Shown here piece by piece: positions 19,792-32,617 of a DNA stretch of 64,000 nt. The stretch comes from Bretschneidera sinensis. Its lineage: Eukaryota > Streptophyta > Magnoliopsida > Brassicales > Akaniaceae. Each line of letters starts with the position of its first letter. The first letter of the stretch is position 1. The position numbers and the translations under genes are program-made. The DNA lies in contig CM043700.1 in NCBI GenBank assembly GCA_023935145.1, forward strand, positions 1,744,001 to 1,808,000, written 5' to 3'. The notes beneath the pieces were generated by a model. The model was not told the origin of the DNA. It did not search any database and saw only the letters and a list, made by a program, of their open reading frames with translations.

Positions 19792-22700
19792 TCTGGTGGG
19801 TTCTTTGTTCTTGAAGGTAAGTAAAAATGGCTTCTTGTTTTTTATGATCTTTCTTTGTAGCGCTCTTTTTGTTGAAAGAAGATTACAATGGGGGCTTTTT
19901 GTGTGGGAATAAAGCAAAGAGAATGGGTGGGGAGTTAGTTTACACGTCACTCTGAACTGTTTCTTTTTTGTATGGCAAGTGACAAGTGTACGTGTCTGCG
20001 TATGAAATTGGATTCTATATTGTGTGGTTTAGTACCAAGTTTGACAATTGACAATTAAACAAAAAAATAAAAAATAAAAAAGGAGGAAAAAGAAGATGCC
20101 ACATGAGGATAAGTGTCATTTCTTTAGATGATTTTTATAGGATTGTGAGGGTTGACGTTGATTTTGGAGAACTTGTGTTTTTTGCATTTTGGTCAATCAG
20201 ATTTTAGGATTTGATTTGGAGAGGGGAGGGACTATGGTGTAGTTAACGTAACATTTTGATACCATTTTATAGTAAGTAATTTTATGTAAAAGAAACTATC
20301 ATTTAATACTAATGAGATTTTATTTAATAATAATTAAATTACTATTAAATAATACTTTAATTATTATCCAATGATATTTTTTTATAAATTTGTATCATTT
20401 TATTAATTACTGTTAAATATTATCTTAATTACTATTAAATGATACTAATCACTATCAAATAATACTCAATTTCCTATCAAATTATATCAAAAAAAATTAA
20501 GTAGATTTTCTTTAATTGTTGAATAACATATTTCGTAAATGATCATTAAACGTTTGAAAAAAAAAATTATTATTTTTTTAAAGAAGGTATATTTGCAAAA
20601 TTAAATAATTTTGATTTAATGTGATGGAGACTTGTTTTGGGAGGGCCCGAAGCTCAAGGAGATTTTTTGTTTTTTTGATGTGCTGTTTAACTACCTCACC
20701 ATTTTGTGGTCCTCCTTTATTTGAAACTCTTAAAAAGGAGAAAATTTTTTGTCTAGCATATTGAATACATAATATAAAGTATATTTTATTTTTGAATAAA
20801 AATAAATTTTTTTTATACCAATTAACGGTGAGATGGGCTCTTAAATCATATATATTTTATAACACTGTGTCAGGCAAAAACTTCTCCTTAAAAAGATCTC
20901 TGTATACTTATTTTTTGAGTGGTGATATTACGGATCCGATTTCGCGTGAGTTATTACAGAATTGAGAAATTTAACTAGTAATTATAGAAAAATTGAGTAA
21001 TAATTTTGGTTTTTTAATTTTTTTGAATAATTACTATTCCATTTTCTTATGATTACTAGTAAACTTTTCTAAATCCATGGTAATTCCCATGAAACCAAGT
21101 CAGTGGAATCGTAACTCACTTTTTTCAACATGTACACGCATGTACTTGTAGCTAGGTAGATTACACATGTACGTATGTATTAGTGTATCCATTTTTTAAT
21201 GCCTTTTTCATAATAGATATTCTTTTTGAAAAAAAACGTAAAGATTAAAAAATATATTAATTACATGTAAATCATTTAATATAATCGTAAAAATCACTTA
21301 ATATGAGTGTTAAAATATTAACTTTACTATTCAATATATATATATATATATATATATTAATTACATGTAAATCACTTAATGAATTGAAATAATAAAACGG
21401 AATAAAAGATTTTGTTGAAAGAAGAGTTTTCCTAACTCGTGTCCTTAGGCAGTAATTAATGCAAACCCAACTAGCCCAATTATTTAACTTCTACAACCCC
21501 AATAACTAGGTAATCTTCAATCTTTTTTCAATACCTAAAATAACCTTACATTAATTAGATATCTATGCTAGCAAGATTTTAATGCCAAAAGGAAAATGAA
21601 TGGAGGTTTTGATATACTTTTATCTTTGCTACAGTTTTTGGCCATATCTAATGGATATTTATCATGGTGTGGTTCATCTTTTAGAGGTTTTGATATAGTT
21701 AGTATGTCTATTAATAAAATTTCCTCTTTACGTTAAAAAAACCATTCATTTTGTTAAAGAGTACAAATGTTCAATGGAATTTGAAGGATTTCTTAGAATC
21801 CTGCTGAGGTAATTTAAGTGACAGTCTTGCTTCTTGCAGTTTGTAAGATTTTGATTTTGCAACTATTGAAATAATAAAATCTAAGAAATTTTTTAGATTT
21901 ATTCTAAACGTTACTTCCTTCATCCCATAGCATATATATATATATATATATGTTTGCAGTAAGTACAAACTCTTTAAAAAAAAACCTTTTCAATTTAGTT
22001 ACATAATTCATTCAATTGCTTTTTTAAGCTTTTGTGTAATTAAGAGATCGGCAATCTCAACTTTAGAGAACTTATAATTATTTAGTATGCACCAGAGTGA
22101 TTATTGTTGAAAAACAACAAACTATTTTCTTTTTGTGCGAATAAAATAGGCACAAATTATAGCAGAAAAATAACTGCAACATAAAAATAATAATTAAATC
22201 ACAAAAATCAAGATATTGAATTTTTAGGTGAAAAACCCTTTCAATGTATAAGAGAAAAACTACGGGATTTAGTTCAGACAATCTCCACTATAAAATAATG
22301 GGAATACAAAATATGTTTTCTAGATCAATCAGAGACTTAACAGATCATTTATTGTCACCTTAAAAGTAAATTTCAGCAATAATCTATCGAATAAAATTTA
22401 AACTAATATCACCAAATAAATTGTAACTAAAGCAAGCGAATAAGCAGAATATATCAACATGAAACTCTCACCACGTAGAATCAATACCATAAATTTGAAC
22501 TCAAACTGAGATGAAATTGGTTTTCAAATCAGATTAAAATAATGAATAGAACCCAAGAAAAACCTTGTTTCATAATTTGTTTTTAGATGATCCTATAAAT
22601 GGCATTGGATACCGCAAACCAGATAAGAACCTCGTCATTCGACTTATTATTGGTGGTGACCTGATGCCTTCCTTAGCTCAGAAAATGACTTGATTCGAAT

Positions 22701-23640
22701 ACAAGTCTAAACTTTAAGAATGTTACATGAGGGAAAAAGAGAAATTCGGGTTATTGGATGGATGAATGGCGATTGTTGGTGGTAGTGGAGATGACAATGG
22801 TTTCTTGAAGGTAAATTGTATAGAAGATGAAGATAATGACACTAATTAATAGCCAGTGACTAACCCCTAAGAAAATATAGAGAAAAGAGAAATTATATTT
22901 GTTCTTTATTGATTGTGTCTACAATTGAATGTGGAATGCCTTATATGAGTTATGATAGATGAGTACAAAAGTAAATAATTGTGCTAACGAAGGCAAAACA
23001 GACATAATAGTACTTTGTTTTTTAAGATAATTAGACATATTACTTTTGGCTTTCAAAATTAATTTTAAGCAGCAAGCATTTGGAACAATGGAACTAATGT
23101 TACCCTTTTGTACTAGTAATGTTATGTGGTGGGGTACGTGCACCATGTGGGCGTAGCTTTTATTTTGGGCCTATGCGAATGTTATAATCATGTTATGTCT
23201 TATTTGATATTGACATAGTCATTAACAATAGAATTAAAAGAAATTAAAAAAAAATATTGGTCTTAATTAAAATGATTTACATTTTTTTTTTCCTTTGAAG
23301 AGCAAGGGATTCATAAGTGGGGACAAAAATTGATAGTTATTCCTCAACCACTATGGTCTATTAAATTGAACAACATAATCAGAATTGCACTCCAAATAAA
23401 GAGTCACATTTTCCACCTTTGTTTTATTAAATATTATCCTTCTACATGTTACTGCCTTTGAGCTATGAATCTCGTTGAGGTTCTACTTAAAACTGAAATC
23501 AACATAACTTAATTCAAAATCTCATACGGGCATTAGAAGATCCCATGAATCTCAATAAGATGAAAAAGATTTATCTTCAAAGATCCAAGATTTATTGGCA
23601 TATTTGAACATAAATGCACTCTGTACAAGCTAACCATGTT
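19792..23640. other. Intergenic stretch between BIC1-like and FtsZ2 genes
   Basis: This includes the BIC1-like 5' leader and promoter (up to about 20,250). From 20,280 to 20,480 there is a cryptic repeat built on ACTATTAAATGATACT-like words. Microsatellites of TA lie at about 21,328-21,357 and 21,931-21,951. The word TTAATTACATGTAAATCA occurs twice, at about 21,258 and 21,357. I found no coding exon with a recognisable domain on either strand. Confidence 0.45.
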
Positions 23641-23918
23641 TATTCAAATACACTACTAAAACAAGCTCTAACTTGATAAAAAAAAAATTAACTTATTGAA
23701 GTGGCTGGAAGCGATTATAGAAATGGTATTTCATAGTGGTTAGTGATATAAGGAACAAACCAAATATAGAACCTATGAAAAGCCTATATTTTGAACAAGC
23801 ACACACTAAGATCTCAGAGCTAGATAATACTAAAAAAGGGCATTATGTAGGACCTGCCAAAGTGAAGCAGATCTGTATGGGTGGATGTGGAGACATATCA
23901 CAGGGCAGAAATAAAAAT

Positions 23919-26900
23919 TCAAACTCTTGGATAGCGTGAACGCCCTTTCTTCTTAAGGAACTCAGGGATCTCAACGGAACCACCTTCAGTGAAAAAGGAA
24001 GGTCGCCGATTGATTCCAAGGGTGACATCCCCTTGTGCTAGCTGACCTGCCTGCATTTTCACCAGAGCCCAGTAGGATTGGTAAGACAAAGAGAGAGAGA
24101 GAGAGAGAGAGGGGGGGTGAGAGAGAGAGAGAAATACCTGGAGGGGCCTCCCTTCGCTTTCGTCGTGGCGTTTGAATCCTGTAGCAATTAGAGTTATACT
24201 TATCTGCATGGAAAAACAAAGTAAAACCGCTATGCTGATCACAATACATTTGAGTTTATATTCCACTTAACATAGTATGAAAGTTTAAAAGGTCTTTGAG
24301 ATGAAATTTCCTGCTACAAATTTACCAAACATCTAAAAGGATAAAGACATTGGCCTTTAAGATGCAGACATGCAACAGAGAGACACACCATTGCAGAAAA
24401 TCAATTTATTTGGGAAAAGAAGAAAAGAAAATAGCATTCTGTGATGGACTAACAAAAAACATACCTATGCATCAGCCAAGTGAAACTCTTATATTTTGAA
24501 TGTAGCATTTCATTCTAATTTTGTTCCATATATCTACTTAATAGAATAGTCAGATTACATGCAGGATATAACTGTAGGTCTCATCTAGATTACAGTGTCT
24601 GATGATGATTGCTACTTTGTGCTCAAACTCTTTCCTTAACATGTCACTACAAGCAAAACTTACTTGACCACTGAGTGATGGATCTATCACTGCTCCAAAT
24701 ATCAAATTGGCAGTTGGATCCACAAGGTCATATATAACCTCTGCAGCAGCATTTACCTGTAGTAATTCTCAAATGAATATCAAAGAATATGAGAAGAGGA
24801 ATAAAATATTACAATATCTGTAACTAAAGACATAGCAAAAAATCATAAAATAATCAAACAACGGAAGACAAATCAGGGTTTAACTTCCCTACAGAAAAAA
24901 GCACACTCTTGAACATCTTCTACGACATGCTAAATCATTTTTTTCCATTTTATCTTTGCCTTCACAATTTACTTAAATGTTTTACTCTGATGCGCAATCA
25001 CTTCAGCAGATTAGAATTAAAAAAAGTTACAAATTGTAGGCTAAGTATTCTTCGCAACAACATAGAATTAAACACTAACAAAACCACAAGCAGGAATAGC
25101 TGAAAGATATTATTGCAAAATTAACAGCAGACGTAACTAAACAAGGCTCATGTTAATCAGGACATGACTGTTGAAGAAATTGCTGAAGCAAATAAGTTGG
25201 CCAGACATGGAATGCCCCTTTTATGGCAACTGATGCCTCCACAAAGAAGTACATCCACTCCCAAAAATAGTGGTGGGTATTACAGTATACCTTGTTACCA
25301 CTTAAAAGGGGCCAGTCTTTATACACTTCATAACTTGAAGCATATGGATTTTTTTCCAAGAGTGAGAAAGAGGAAGAGAATGGAAGGATTAGAGAGAGAG
25401 AGAGAGAGAGAGAGAGATACCTCAAACAAGGTCAAGTCACTTCCACCAGTTATGTTCCACACAATTCCAGTAGCCCTCTCTATGCCAATATCTAATAAAG
25501 GTGACTGGATAGCATTTAACGCAGCATCTCTTGCTCTGGTCTTCCCTGCATAGGAAAGAAGACAAAAGAAGTTAGTTCTGAGGATTTGAATTTGACCATC
25601 AAATCCAGGTCAAATCAAATTTGGCCAATTGAACAACCAATAGCATGATAATTCTGCAAGATGGTGAAGAATGATTACATATAAATAATACGGAGTGCAA
25701 AAGAAATTGCTTCCAAGCAGTTTGGTTTAAATACACAATGCTTGTATGTGCCATCAACTAAAGAAAACCTTAAAACTTACAAAAACTATATGCGAGTGGA
25801 CACATACAAATGCATGTACCCACCAAACTTTTTGTACAACCTATTAGTATGGAATGCCAAATGCAGTCAAGTTTCCTACCCCTGTTGGATGGGATTTTCT
25901 ATTCATGCTTTACATGTATTTTGGATATGAAGCTAAGTAGTGACAGCTGCCCTCCATCTAGTATGGGATGTTAATGCAGTCTTAGCTACTTTTCAACCCC
26001 ACAGTTGGATCACATTTTCTATTCATGCTTTACATGTATAACAGATGAAATTAATGGTGATTGCAGCTGGTCCCTCCATCAAGGGCTACAAGCCTATAAG
26101 TAAGTTAATGCAATCTAGATATTAATTTCATATCTGTTATACATGTAAAGCAATCTAAATATACACATTCAAAACCTACTTATATCCAATCAATATGCAT
26201 TTTAACATGCATGATAAGCATGATAGAAATCAAGAAACCAAACAGTGGGCCAGGTCCCATACTAAGTTTTGTACATTAGATTAGGAAGGATGGGTGGTTA
26301 CATACTTTTGGGTTTTGATTTAATGGGAAATCTTTTGTAAATGATGAAGATATCATAGACCTCTTTGAGATTCTATCTTGTAGATAGATATTTGTGTCTA
26401 CTTTTAACTTTAAAAAAATTATTGAAATATATGGGTAGTCCATCATTAAATTAAATCCATATCATAACCTTCAGGGCTGCACTCACTCATTCAGTTGTTT
26501 TTCTTCATTGGCCAAAGACAAGTACCAGCTCCTATGGTTAACTTTAACTTGCTACATCAAAAATCCCCCATCCCATCTCCCCACCCCACTTCTTTTTTGT
26601 TTGTGGGAACATGCATGCTTGGTAAGAGAATTCGGTTACAAAAGAACACTCTAAGATTATGATAAATCCTCCACCCTAACCCCAAAGTCTAAATTTTCTT
26701 GTGATATGTAGGTAAAAGTTACCAGTTGCAGTTCCTATTCCCATCAAAGAAGAACCTGCATTTGCCATTATAGCTCGCACATCAGCAAAATCCACATTGA
26801 CCAGCCCTGGAATCTGCCACCGAAGAAACTCACCACTAGTTAGAATGCAAAATCAGTAGTCCTCAAAATCTCTAGATTTGAAAAGGAATATCATAAACTC

Positions 26901-29151
26901 CATTTATTAAAACATCAAATGATGAATCAAAAATAACAATGAAAGGAATGATTTGATTATAAGGTTGTTGTATGCGTCCCTTGTACATCCATACCGTAAT
27001 TATATCAGAGATACCACGAACACCTTGCCGAAGAATATCATCAGCCAGATTAAATGCTTCTGTTACTGGGGTAGACTGTGAAACTGCAGTCAATAACTTG
27101 TCATTTGGAATGACAATCAGCGTGTCAACATTATCTCTGAGAGATGCAATTCCTTCCTGGGCTTGAACTGCCCTCCTTCGTCCCTCAAAAGAGAATGGGG
27201 TTGTGACAATACCAACAGTCAATATACCCATTGACTTTGCGATCCCTGCGATTATGGGAGCCCCACCAGTGCCAGTTCCTCCGCCCATTCCAGCCTATAA
27301 ATAGAAACTTAAACTCCCAGGTAAAAAATGAAACATATACTAATGAAGCAAGACAAGATTAAGAGAAAAGGTTTTGAGGTCCCAGTTTTAAAATTCTTTT
27401 TTTTTGGGGTTTAATGGCTGGGCTACACATTGGAGGGGTATCCCTCCCCATCCCATATTCCTCCAATCCTAGGTGAATGCAGGATTTGATCCCAGGTCCT
27501 TTGTCCAGTTTAAAGTTTTTAATTTAACTAGATAAATCTTATAAGCCAAAAGCATCAAATGAATATAATTCCTTATATTAGATGGAACTAAATGTTTAGC
27601 ATGTACCAATCTGTTAGCAAGCCATGCCTAAACATGCAGAGACCAAATTTTTTTCCTTTAATATCTTAAGAACAATAGTATCATATCCAAGAAAGATTTA
27701 CAAATGTGCTCCAAATACCAGACCAATAAAACTTAAGATAATAGCAGGATCAAATAAGTTCCAAACTTTATTTTGATCAGATGTTATATTACGTCTCAAT
27801 TATCATATATGCTTGTTATTATAAGCAAGCAGATCCCCTCCTTCCCAAAGGGAAACCTATTATTTCAAACTTAAAAGACCTTCGAACAAACTTTAGCATT
27901 GACAAACCATCTACTACCCAATCACATGGCATGCATACACAATGACCTATTTAGCCTGGAGGTGCACAGAACCTACCATTATTATTTGAGAACTTTGGAC
28001 AGATCCAATAGATACTACAGTGACATTTGTTCACATAAATTACGAAAACCACAAGCAAGGTGCAGAAGAATATTAAAGAAAATTCATGACAAGTGTAGGT
28101 CAATTATCTTAAATCAACCAAACCACCCATGATTTATGCTATACAGACAGCTTATACATTTTACAACACGGATAGCCACTTGGATGGTAATGGCATGTCA
28201 CATTTAGCAGCTGCGATAGTAAGATTTTAATCACACAAGCATATCCGTACTCATTAAACTGGAAGATTGAAATACTCTTTTTGACGATATTCTCATCACA
28301 TCCCTTACAGAAAGTAAACTCACTGAAAAGAACTGATAATCTATTTTTCCTTGTCACATAGAATTTTCTCCTCTATCAGATGTAATATTTATTCAATAAT
28401 TTTATAAAATGGAAATATCAGACAAAAATATAATTATACAGAGGTTTTTTAACTCACACTATAACAATACAATAAAATTAACAAAATGAGTTGAACATAC
28501 CGTGACAAAGACCATATCAGCACCATAAAGTGCCCTTTCAATAGCTTCTTTGCTTTCTTTGGCAGCATTCATTCCAATTTCCGGGTTCCCACCAGCACCT
28601 AGACCCCTTGTTAACTCCTGACCAATCTGTAAACGATTCTCGGGAAAAACAGGCGACAGTCTCATGGCTTGAACATCAGTGTTGACAATCCAGAACTCGA
28701 CACCCTTCATAGCGCTCTCTATCATACGATTAACAGCATTTGACCCACCTCCTCCAGTACCAACAACTTTGATCTTAGCTTCATTATAATTACCTGGACT
28801 AGATGCTTCTCGTAAGCTCTCGGTCACTGTTCCACTTGAAGTGTCCTTTCTCGGGTGGGTTACTGTAGTGTTCCCCTCACCTCTAAGCATTGAGATTTCA
28901 GGGTGTACGTTCAGAAAAGGGTCTTTACTCTGATATGGACTGACACTGAGAGAATTTGATGAGCATTTAAACTGGGGCAAATTTTGTTTATGGTTGACAC
29001 CAACGTGCGGATTTTTGTTGTCAAGAATTTTAAGAGAGCTAACTCTACCCAACCGATTCTCCATTGATACTCTCTTTCCAAGAACAGTCAGTACCCCCAC
29101 TGGGTTTCGAGCATCAGAAGGCGTAAAACACGGTGAAATATGGGTTGCCAT
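23919..29151 (-). CDS. FTSZ2: Plastid division GTPase FtsZ2
   Basis: This is the tubulin-like GTPase that co-assembles with FtsZ1 into the stromal Z ring for chloroplast division. Seven exons: 28501-29151, 26995-27294, 26723-26813, 25421-25545, 24664-24756, 24138-24203 and 23919-24050. They join in frame to 485 residues, close to the usual FtsZ2 length. Residues 1 to about 80 look like a transit peptide (Ser/Pro/Lys-rich, few acidic). Nucleotide-binding [12 protein letters not shown] lies near residue 130, the tubulin signature [10 protein letters not shown] at 221-230, and the T7-loop NVDFADV at 323-329. The C-terminal tail [17 protein letters not shown] is the FtsZ2-specific ARC6-binding motif, absent from FtsZ1; this sets the paralogue. 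The ATG at 29151 opens [10 protein letters not shown]. Introns 4 and 6 start with long CT runs. Intron 3 holds a tandem duplication and a LINE end. A 5' leader intron (donor near 29658, acceptor near 29258) is possible. Confidence 0.95.
24085..24133. repeat. (GA/CT)n microsatellite at the start of FtsZ2 intron 6
   Basis: A GA run interrupted by a G stretch lies immediately next to the splice donor: on the coding strand the intron begins GTATTTCTCTCTCTC. Such pyrimidine tracts directly after a donor can affect splice-site recognition. Confidence 0.8.
25390..25418. repeat. (GA/CT)n microsatellite at the start of FtsZ2 intron 4
   Basis: On the coding strand the intron starts GTATCTCTCTCTCT, so the CT run begins four bases after the exon end. 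The run is about 28 bases and uninterrupted. Confidence 0.85.
25855..26094. repeat. Tandem duplication (period 120 bp) plus inverted repeat in FtsZ2 intron 3
   Basis: Two copies share AATGC..GTC, GTTGGAT and TTTTCTATTCATGCTTTACA; the last block starts at about 25,895 and 26,015. Just beyond the second copy, TTACATGTATAACAGATGAA (about 26,030) is repeated inverted at about 26,127-26,147 as ATTTCATATCTGTTATACAT. The copies could fold into a hairpin with about 20-base arms. Confidence 0.65.
26275..26420 (+). mobile_element. 5'-truncated LINE tail in FtsZ2 intron 3
   Basis: This is the same family as the LINE fragment in CIA1 intron 8. The strings GGGTGGTTACATACTTTTGG, AATGATGAAGATATCATAGA and TTTGAGATTCTATCTTG match 14,970-15,063 of that element in the same order. 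It ends in an A-rich tail near 26,412. Its orientation is antisense to FtsZ2. Confidence 0.7.
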
Positions 29152-30240
29152 CTTATAAAGTCAACAATTCACTATCAGCACTAAAAATTTCAAGAAATTC
29201 AGAGGCCCAGAGAGCTTAAATTTCCAATTCTATCACTAATCTCTTTTCCAACCCCTGTTAAAAGACCAAACAATCAAACAATAAACTAGCAATAATTAGA
29301 ACAACCGTACCATCTGTATCTATTAGGAGTAAAAAAAACAACACGAAAGAAATCGAATAGAATAACAGATTAGCCACGAAAGCTCAAAATGCACAAATGC
29401 CCATACAATCTATAACACGAAATAACCAAAAAAAAAAACACATGTTTTGCAGCATAGCATCAAAAGAAAGCAAACCCAGTTCTAACTGCACAAAAATGCT
29501 ACAATTATAAAAGTGAAACCAACCAGGAAACCAGAAATCAAGAAAAATGAAATAAACTAGAAAATCGGAACAAAAGCAACTCTTGAAGCATCAAAATAAG
29601 CAAAGGAAAGAAAATGACAACTGCTTTCTATGGAGAGAAAAGAGAAAAAAGAAAGACCTGAAAGAGTACCAGAGTCCAAGAAAACCGAACCAGCAAAATT
29701 TCTTGAACTGAGCCCAGAAATGGGTATTCGTTTTTTAGGCTTAAGACTCTAGTTTTAGCTCTGTATTTTTCTCAGTCCAGTAAATTTTGTAAGTACATTA
29801 AAATCTAAACAAATCAACAAAAATCTTGTGAAAAGGCAATGGAAACTGGAAAGTAGCAGATAAAAATAGGACGTGTGGGGCTCCAACCAAGAAGCATCGT
29901 CCCTAAACTGAACTGGAAAAGAACCCCTTATCGGCAGAGGTTTAGCGATTGAGCTCAATGGGCCTTTAAATACTAAAACACTTTTTGAGCCCAAAATTTG
30001 TCGGACCAGGCGGTCATTTACAACTGAAAAAACGATTGAGATTGTGCCACAGTCTATCCCAGCGTTTTAAAAAACAGAGTCTGGGCGCGTCGCGGCAAAA
30101 CGGGGCTAAAAATATCTCGAGGCATGAAAGTTAGGGTGAAATGTCGTTAGGACGTACGTCCAACGAATTTTTTTTTTTTTTTTTTTGTTTCTACAACCTC
30201 AAAATAAATAAAATTAATTCTCTAACAACAAAAGCAACAA

Positions 30241-30305
30241 AGGCATTTGGTCTAGTGGTATGATTCTCACTTTGAGTTTAAGGCATCATGAGTCCAAAAT
30301 GCCCC
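30241..30305 (+). pseudogene. tRNA-Pro pseudogene
   Basis: The 5' half reads GGCATTTGGTCTAGTGGTAT followed by GATTCTC, which is the plant tRNA-Pro sequence through the D arm and into the anticodon stem. The anticodon position is altered (TTTGAGT instead of TTTGGGT). The T arm is deleted, although the 3' acceptor strand AATGCCCC is kept and is followed by a T run. Without a T arm or B box it cannot be a working tRNA. Confidence 0.75.
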
Positions 30306-30424
30306 TTTTTGTCTTCTGTTTTTGCAATATTATGCATTGGGCCCTATGAGGACTTGCCAGATCATTTTTAGGCTCTCAGAGCTTAAAGATTTAGATATTA
30401 ATGAGCTCTCCTTAAGTCTTTTTT

Positions 30425-30487
30425 CTGAGGCTCGAACCCATGACCTAAAATGTCATAGTTATAGATCTTAACCACTATGCTAATATT
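30425..30487 (-). pseudogene. tRNA-like sequence or SINE head, minus strand
   Basis: On the minus strand there is an A-box-like TTAGCATAGTGGTTAAG and a B-box-like GGGTTCGAGCCTC about 40 bases further on. This layout is that of tRNA-derived SINE heads in plants. I could not fold a full cloverleaf. Its body would run towards lower coordinates, to about 30,310. Confidence 0.45.
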
Positions 30488-31235
30488 TTTTGTTATGACA
30501 TTATTGCACTTCATAAATATATAATGCATGTTATCTAGTTTAATAATAATTACAAACTATTTAATTAATCACTTACAAATTACAACAATATAGAAATATA
30601 AGTTATACTTAATATATTTAATATAATTTATATATAAATATATATTAATATTTATAAAATTATAATTATCACACTCTAGAGAGTTAGTAAAGTATTAAAC
30701 TTTGATAAAAATTAATTAATTAAAATTAAAATTAAAATTATTTTATTATTCTAATTAATTAATTAATATTATTTTATTAAAATTTCGAAACCCCCCAAAA
30801 GATTCAAAAGACTTACCCAAATTTTCAGCCTTTCAGGTTAAAATTTTAAATTTTTAACATTTTGATTGGACGTAATTACAAATGAACCACTATGTTGGAG
30901 GATTATAGTATAAATTGATTGATACATATGCAACAAACGATAGCGTACGTCTAATATCATATGAAATTAAAATTTTCATCAAATTGTTTGATATTTGTGT
31001 AAAAATATTTTGATAAATATTCATTCACAGGTCTTAAGTTAATAAAATTTATTGATAATTAATTAATTTATATTATTTTAATTTTTTAATATTTTTATGA
31101 TTTAATTAATATTATTTTATTTAAAACGCCCAACATTTCAAAAGGCTTACGCCCTAACGCCTCGGGGCTTACACATTGCCTTATTGAGGCAAAACACCTC
31201 GCCCAACGCCCTCGCCTCTTAAAACACCGGTATCC

Positions 31236-31512
31236 AACAGAAATAATGAACATCTATTCCCATACACGTTAGTCTCTCTGCATCAAACTCCTCCACTGTC
31301 ATCTAAAATTCTGAGTGACAAAACCCAAAATAAACACCTCTCTCTGAAGCCATCTAAGAAAGCAAAAAACGGTCTTCTCTTATTCATGAATCTCTCCCAT
31401 AAAATTCCCCATTCACAATTTTCCTCTCCAGTAAACTAGTCCCATCGTCAAAATCATTCTCTCTCCAATTCATACTCTCTATCTTTTACTCGTTTTCTAG
31501 TATAGCAGTAAT
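31236..31512. other. Short spacer left of the nested insertion
   Basis: Nothing recognisable is present; it is pyrimidine-rich on the plus strand with many CTCTC words. Confidence 0.4.
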
Positions 31513-31542
31513 TATTTTCTTGGGAAAATTACAAAAACGCTC

Positions 31543-32064
31543 TGATGGGGCCCACCAACTCTCATCCAATGTAACGCCCACACGTAGACTCTGGTGTCAC
31601 CAACAGGGTAATGACACGTATCAGGCCTGCCAAGCATTGTAGGACAGCAATGAGCAATCACCTCATCTAAGCGTGATTAGCGGGCCTAACCCCACTGAAG
31701 CACGCGACCCTTGAGATACGCGACTTACTAAACACGCAATCAAGACCTAACCCTTCAGAGTAGAGACGGCATGGGAAAGGCCATACCACCCCCCACGTGG
31801 GCAATACCTACTCGGAGGACTATAAATAAACTGAGGTATAGAAGTTCATGATTCATTCACTCTCACAATCCGCACTGAACTTGTTTTAAAATTAACCCTC
31901 GGCCTCGGCTTGACTAGAACGTGGGAGCACCCTCGGAGGTCTCCCCCTCCCCTCATTCCGAAGGTCTTTTAGTTCACCTTTGTTCATTTGTGCATGCCCC
32001 GATGAGTCAACCCTAGCCCCTTGAAGGTCAACACCACGTCAGCAACCATTTTTTGGAATCAACA
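31543..32064 (+). repeat. 5' LTR of the Tat-type element
   Basis: It begins TGATGGGGCCCACCAACTCT and ends GGAATCAACA. A TATA box, CTATAAATAA, lies at 31820-31829. Relative to the 3' LTR it lacks about 12 bp near 31,650. Confidence 0.9.
31820..31830 (+). promoter_or_regulatory. TATA box of the 5' LTR
   Basis: CTATAAATAAA, followed by a likely start region before CACTCTCACAATCCG. The matching place in the 3' LTR reads CTATAAGTAAA. Confidence 0.6.
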
Positions 32065-32065
32065 G

Positions 32066-32085
32066 ATTGACGCCGTCCGTGGGAA
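32066..32085 (+). other. Primer-binding-like site after the 5' LTR
   Basis: ATTGACGCCGTCCGTGGGAA follows the LTR by one base. It is one change away from the TTGGCGCCGTC-type primer site common in plant Ty3/gypsy elements. I cannot assign the primer tRNA with certainty. Confidence 0.6.
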
Positions 32086-32617
32086 ACCACAATCTCTTGC
32101 TATAAGCAATGGCGAAGAAGTATAAAAGAACTCATCTGTTACAATGCCACCGAGAAGCAACATGAGAAGGACCGACAAGGGAGCCCTAACGGCATGCTCT
32201 GGTCCCATCCGGGGCAGCGTCCACAGCCAATAATCTAGGCCCAGATTCCCTGCAATTCTTTAGCATGCAACCCCCGGGTCGAGCAGACGACCCCCCGTCA
32301 AAGACCAGTGCCCTCATCTCTCTGGGACTGACTCTCCTGATTACGAGGAAGCGGTCGCGCATCCTCATGCTGCCCCTGTGACCCAAGCCTAATTTCAAGA
32401 ACTCTCCCGAATGATAGCTAACTTGGCGGCCCAAGTCCAAGGCGGAGGCCAGCAACCCTCATTTTCTCCCCACCAAGCTCCTCAGCAAGCAAAATCATTT
32501 GACAGAGATGACCTAACCTACAACTAGCCCATTATCGAGCCCTCACTGTGTTGCAGCCGGTCCAAGGAAAGCTCCTCCTCTAAGAGCAACTTCAACCTAG
32601 ACAGACGATTTGAAGAG

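Larger units (their letters stand above)
30060..31235. mobile_element. Candidate TIR-bounded non-autonomous DNA element
   Basis: The left end (about 30,062: GCGTTTTAAAAAACAGAGTC, then GGGCGCGTCGCGGCAAAACG) resembles, in inverted orientation, the right end (about 31,150-31,231: GAGGCAAAACACCTCGCCCA, then GCCTCTTAAAACACCGG). Both contain a GTTTTAA..GGCG..GCAAAAC/GTTTTGC layout. TATCCCA on the left and TATCCAA on the right flank it and could be a decayed target duplication. No transposase frame is present. The interior is very AT-rich from 30,480 to 31,120 and carries two tRNA-like sequences. Confidence 0.45.

Noticed and set aside
32186..32455. Minus-strand 89-codon open frame in the gag leader
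   Set aside because: It lies opposite the decayed start of gag and has no recognisable domain.
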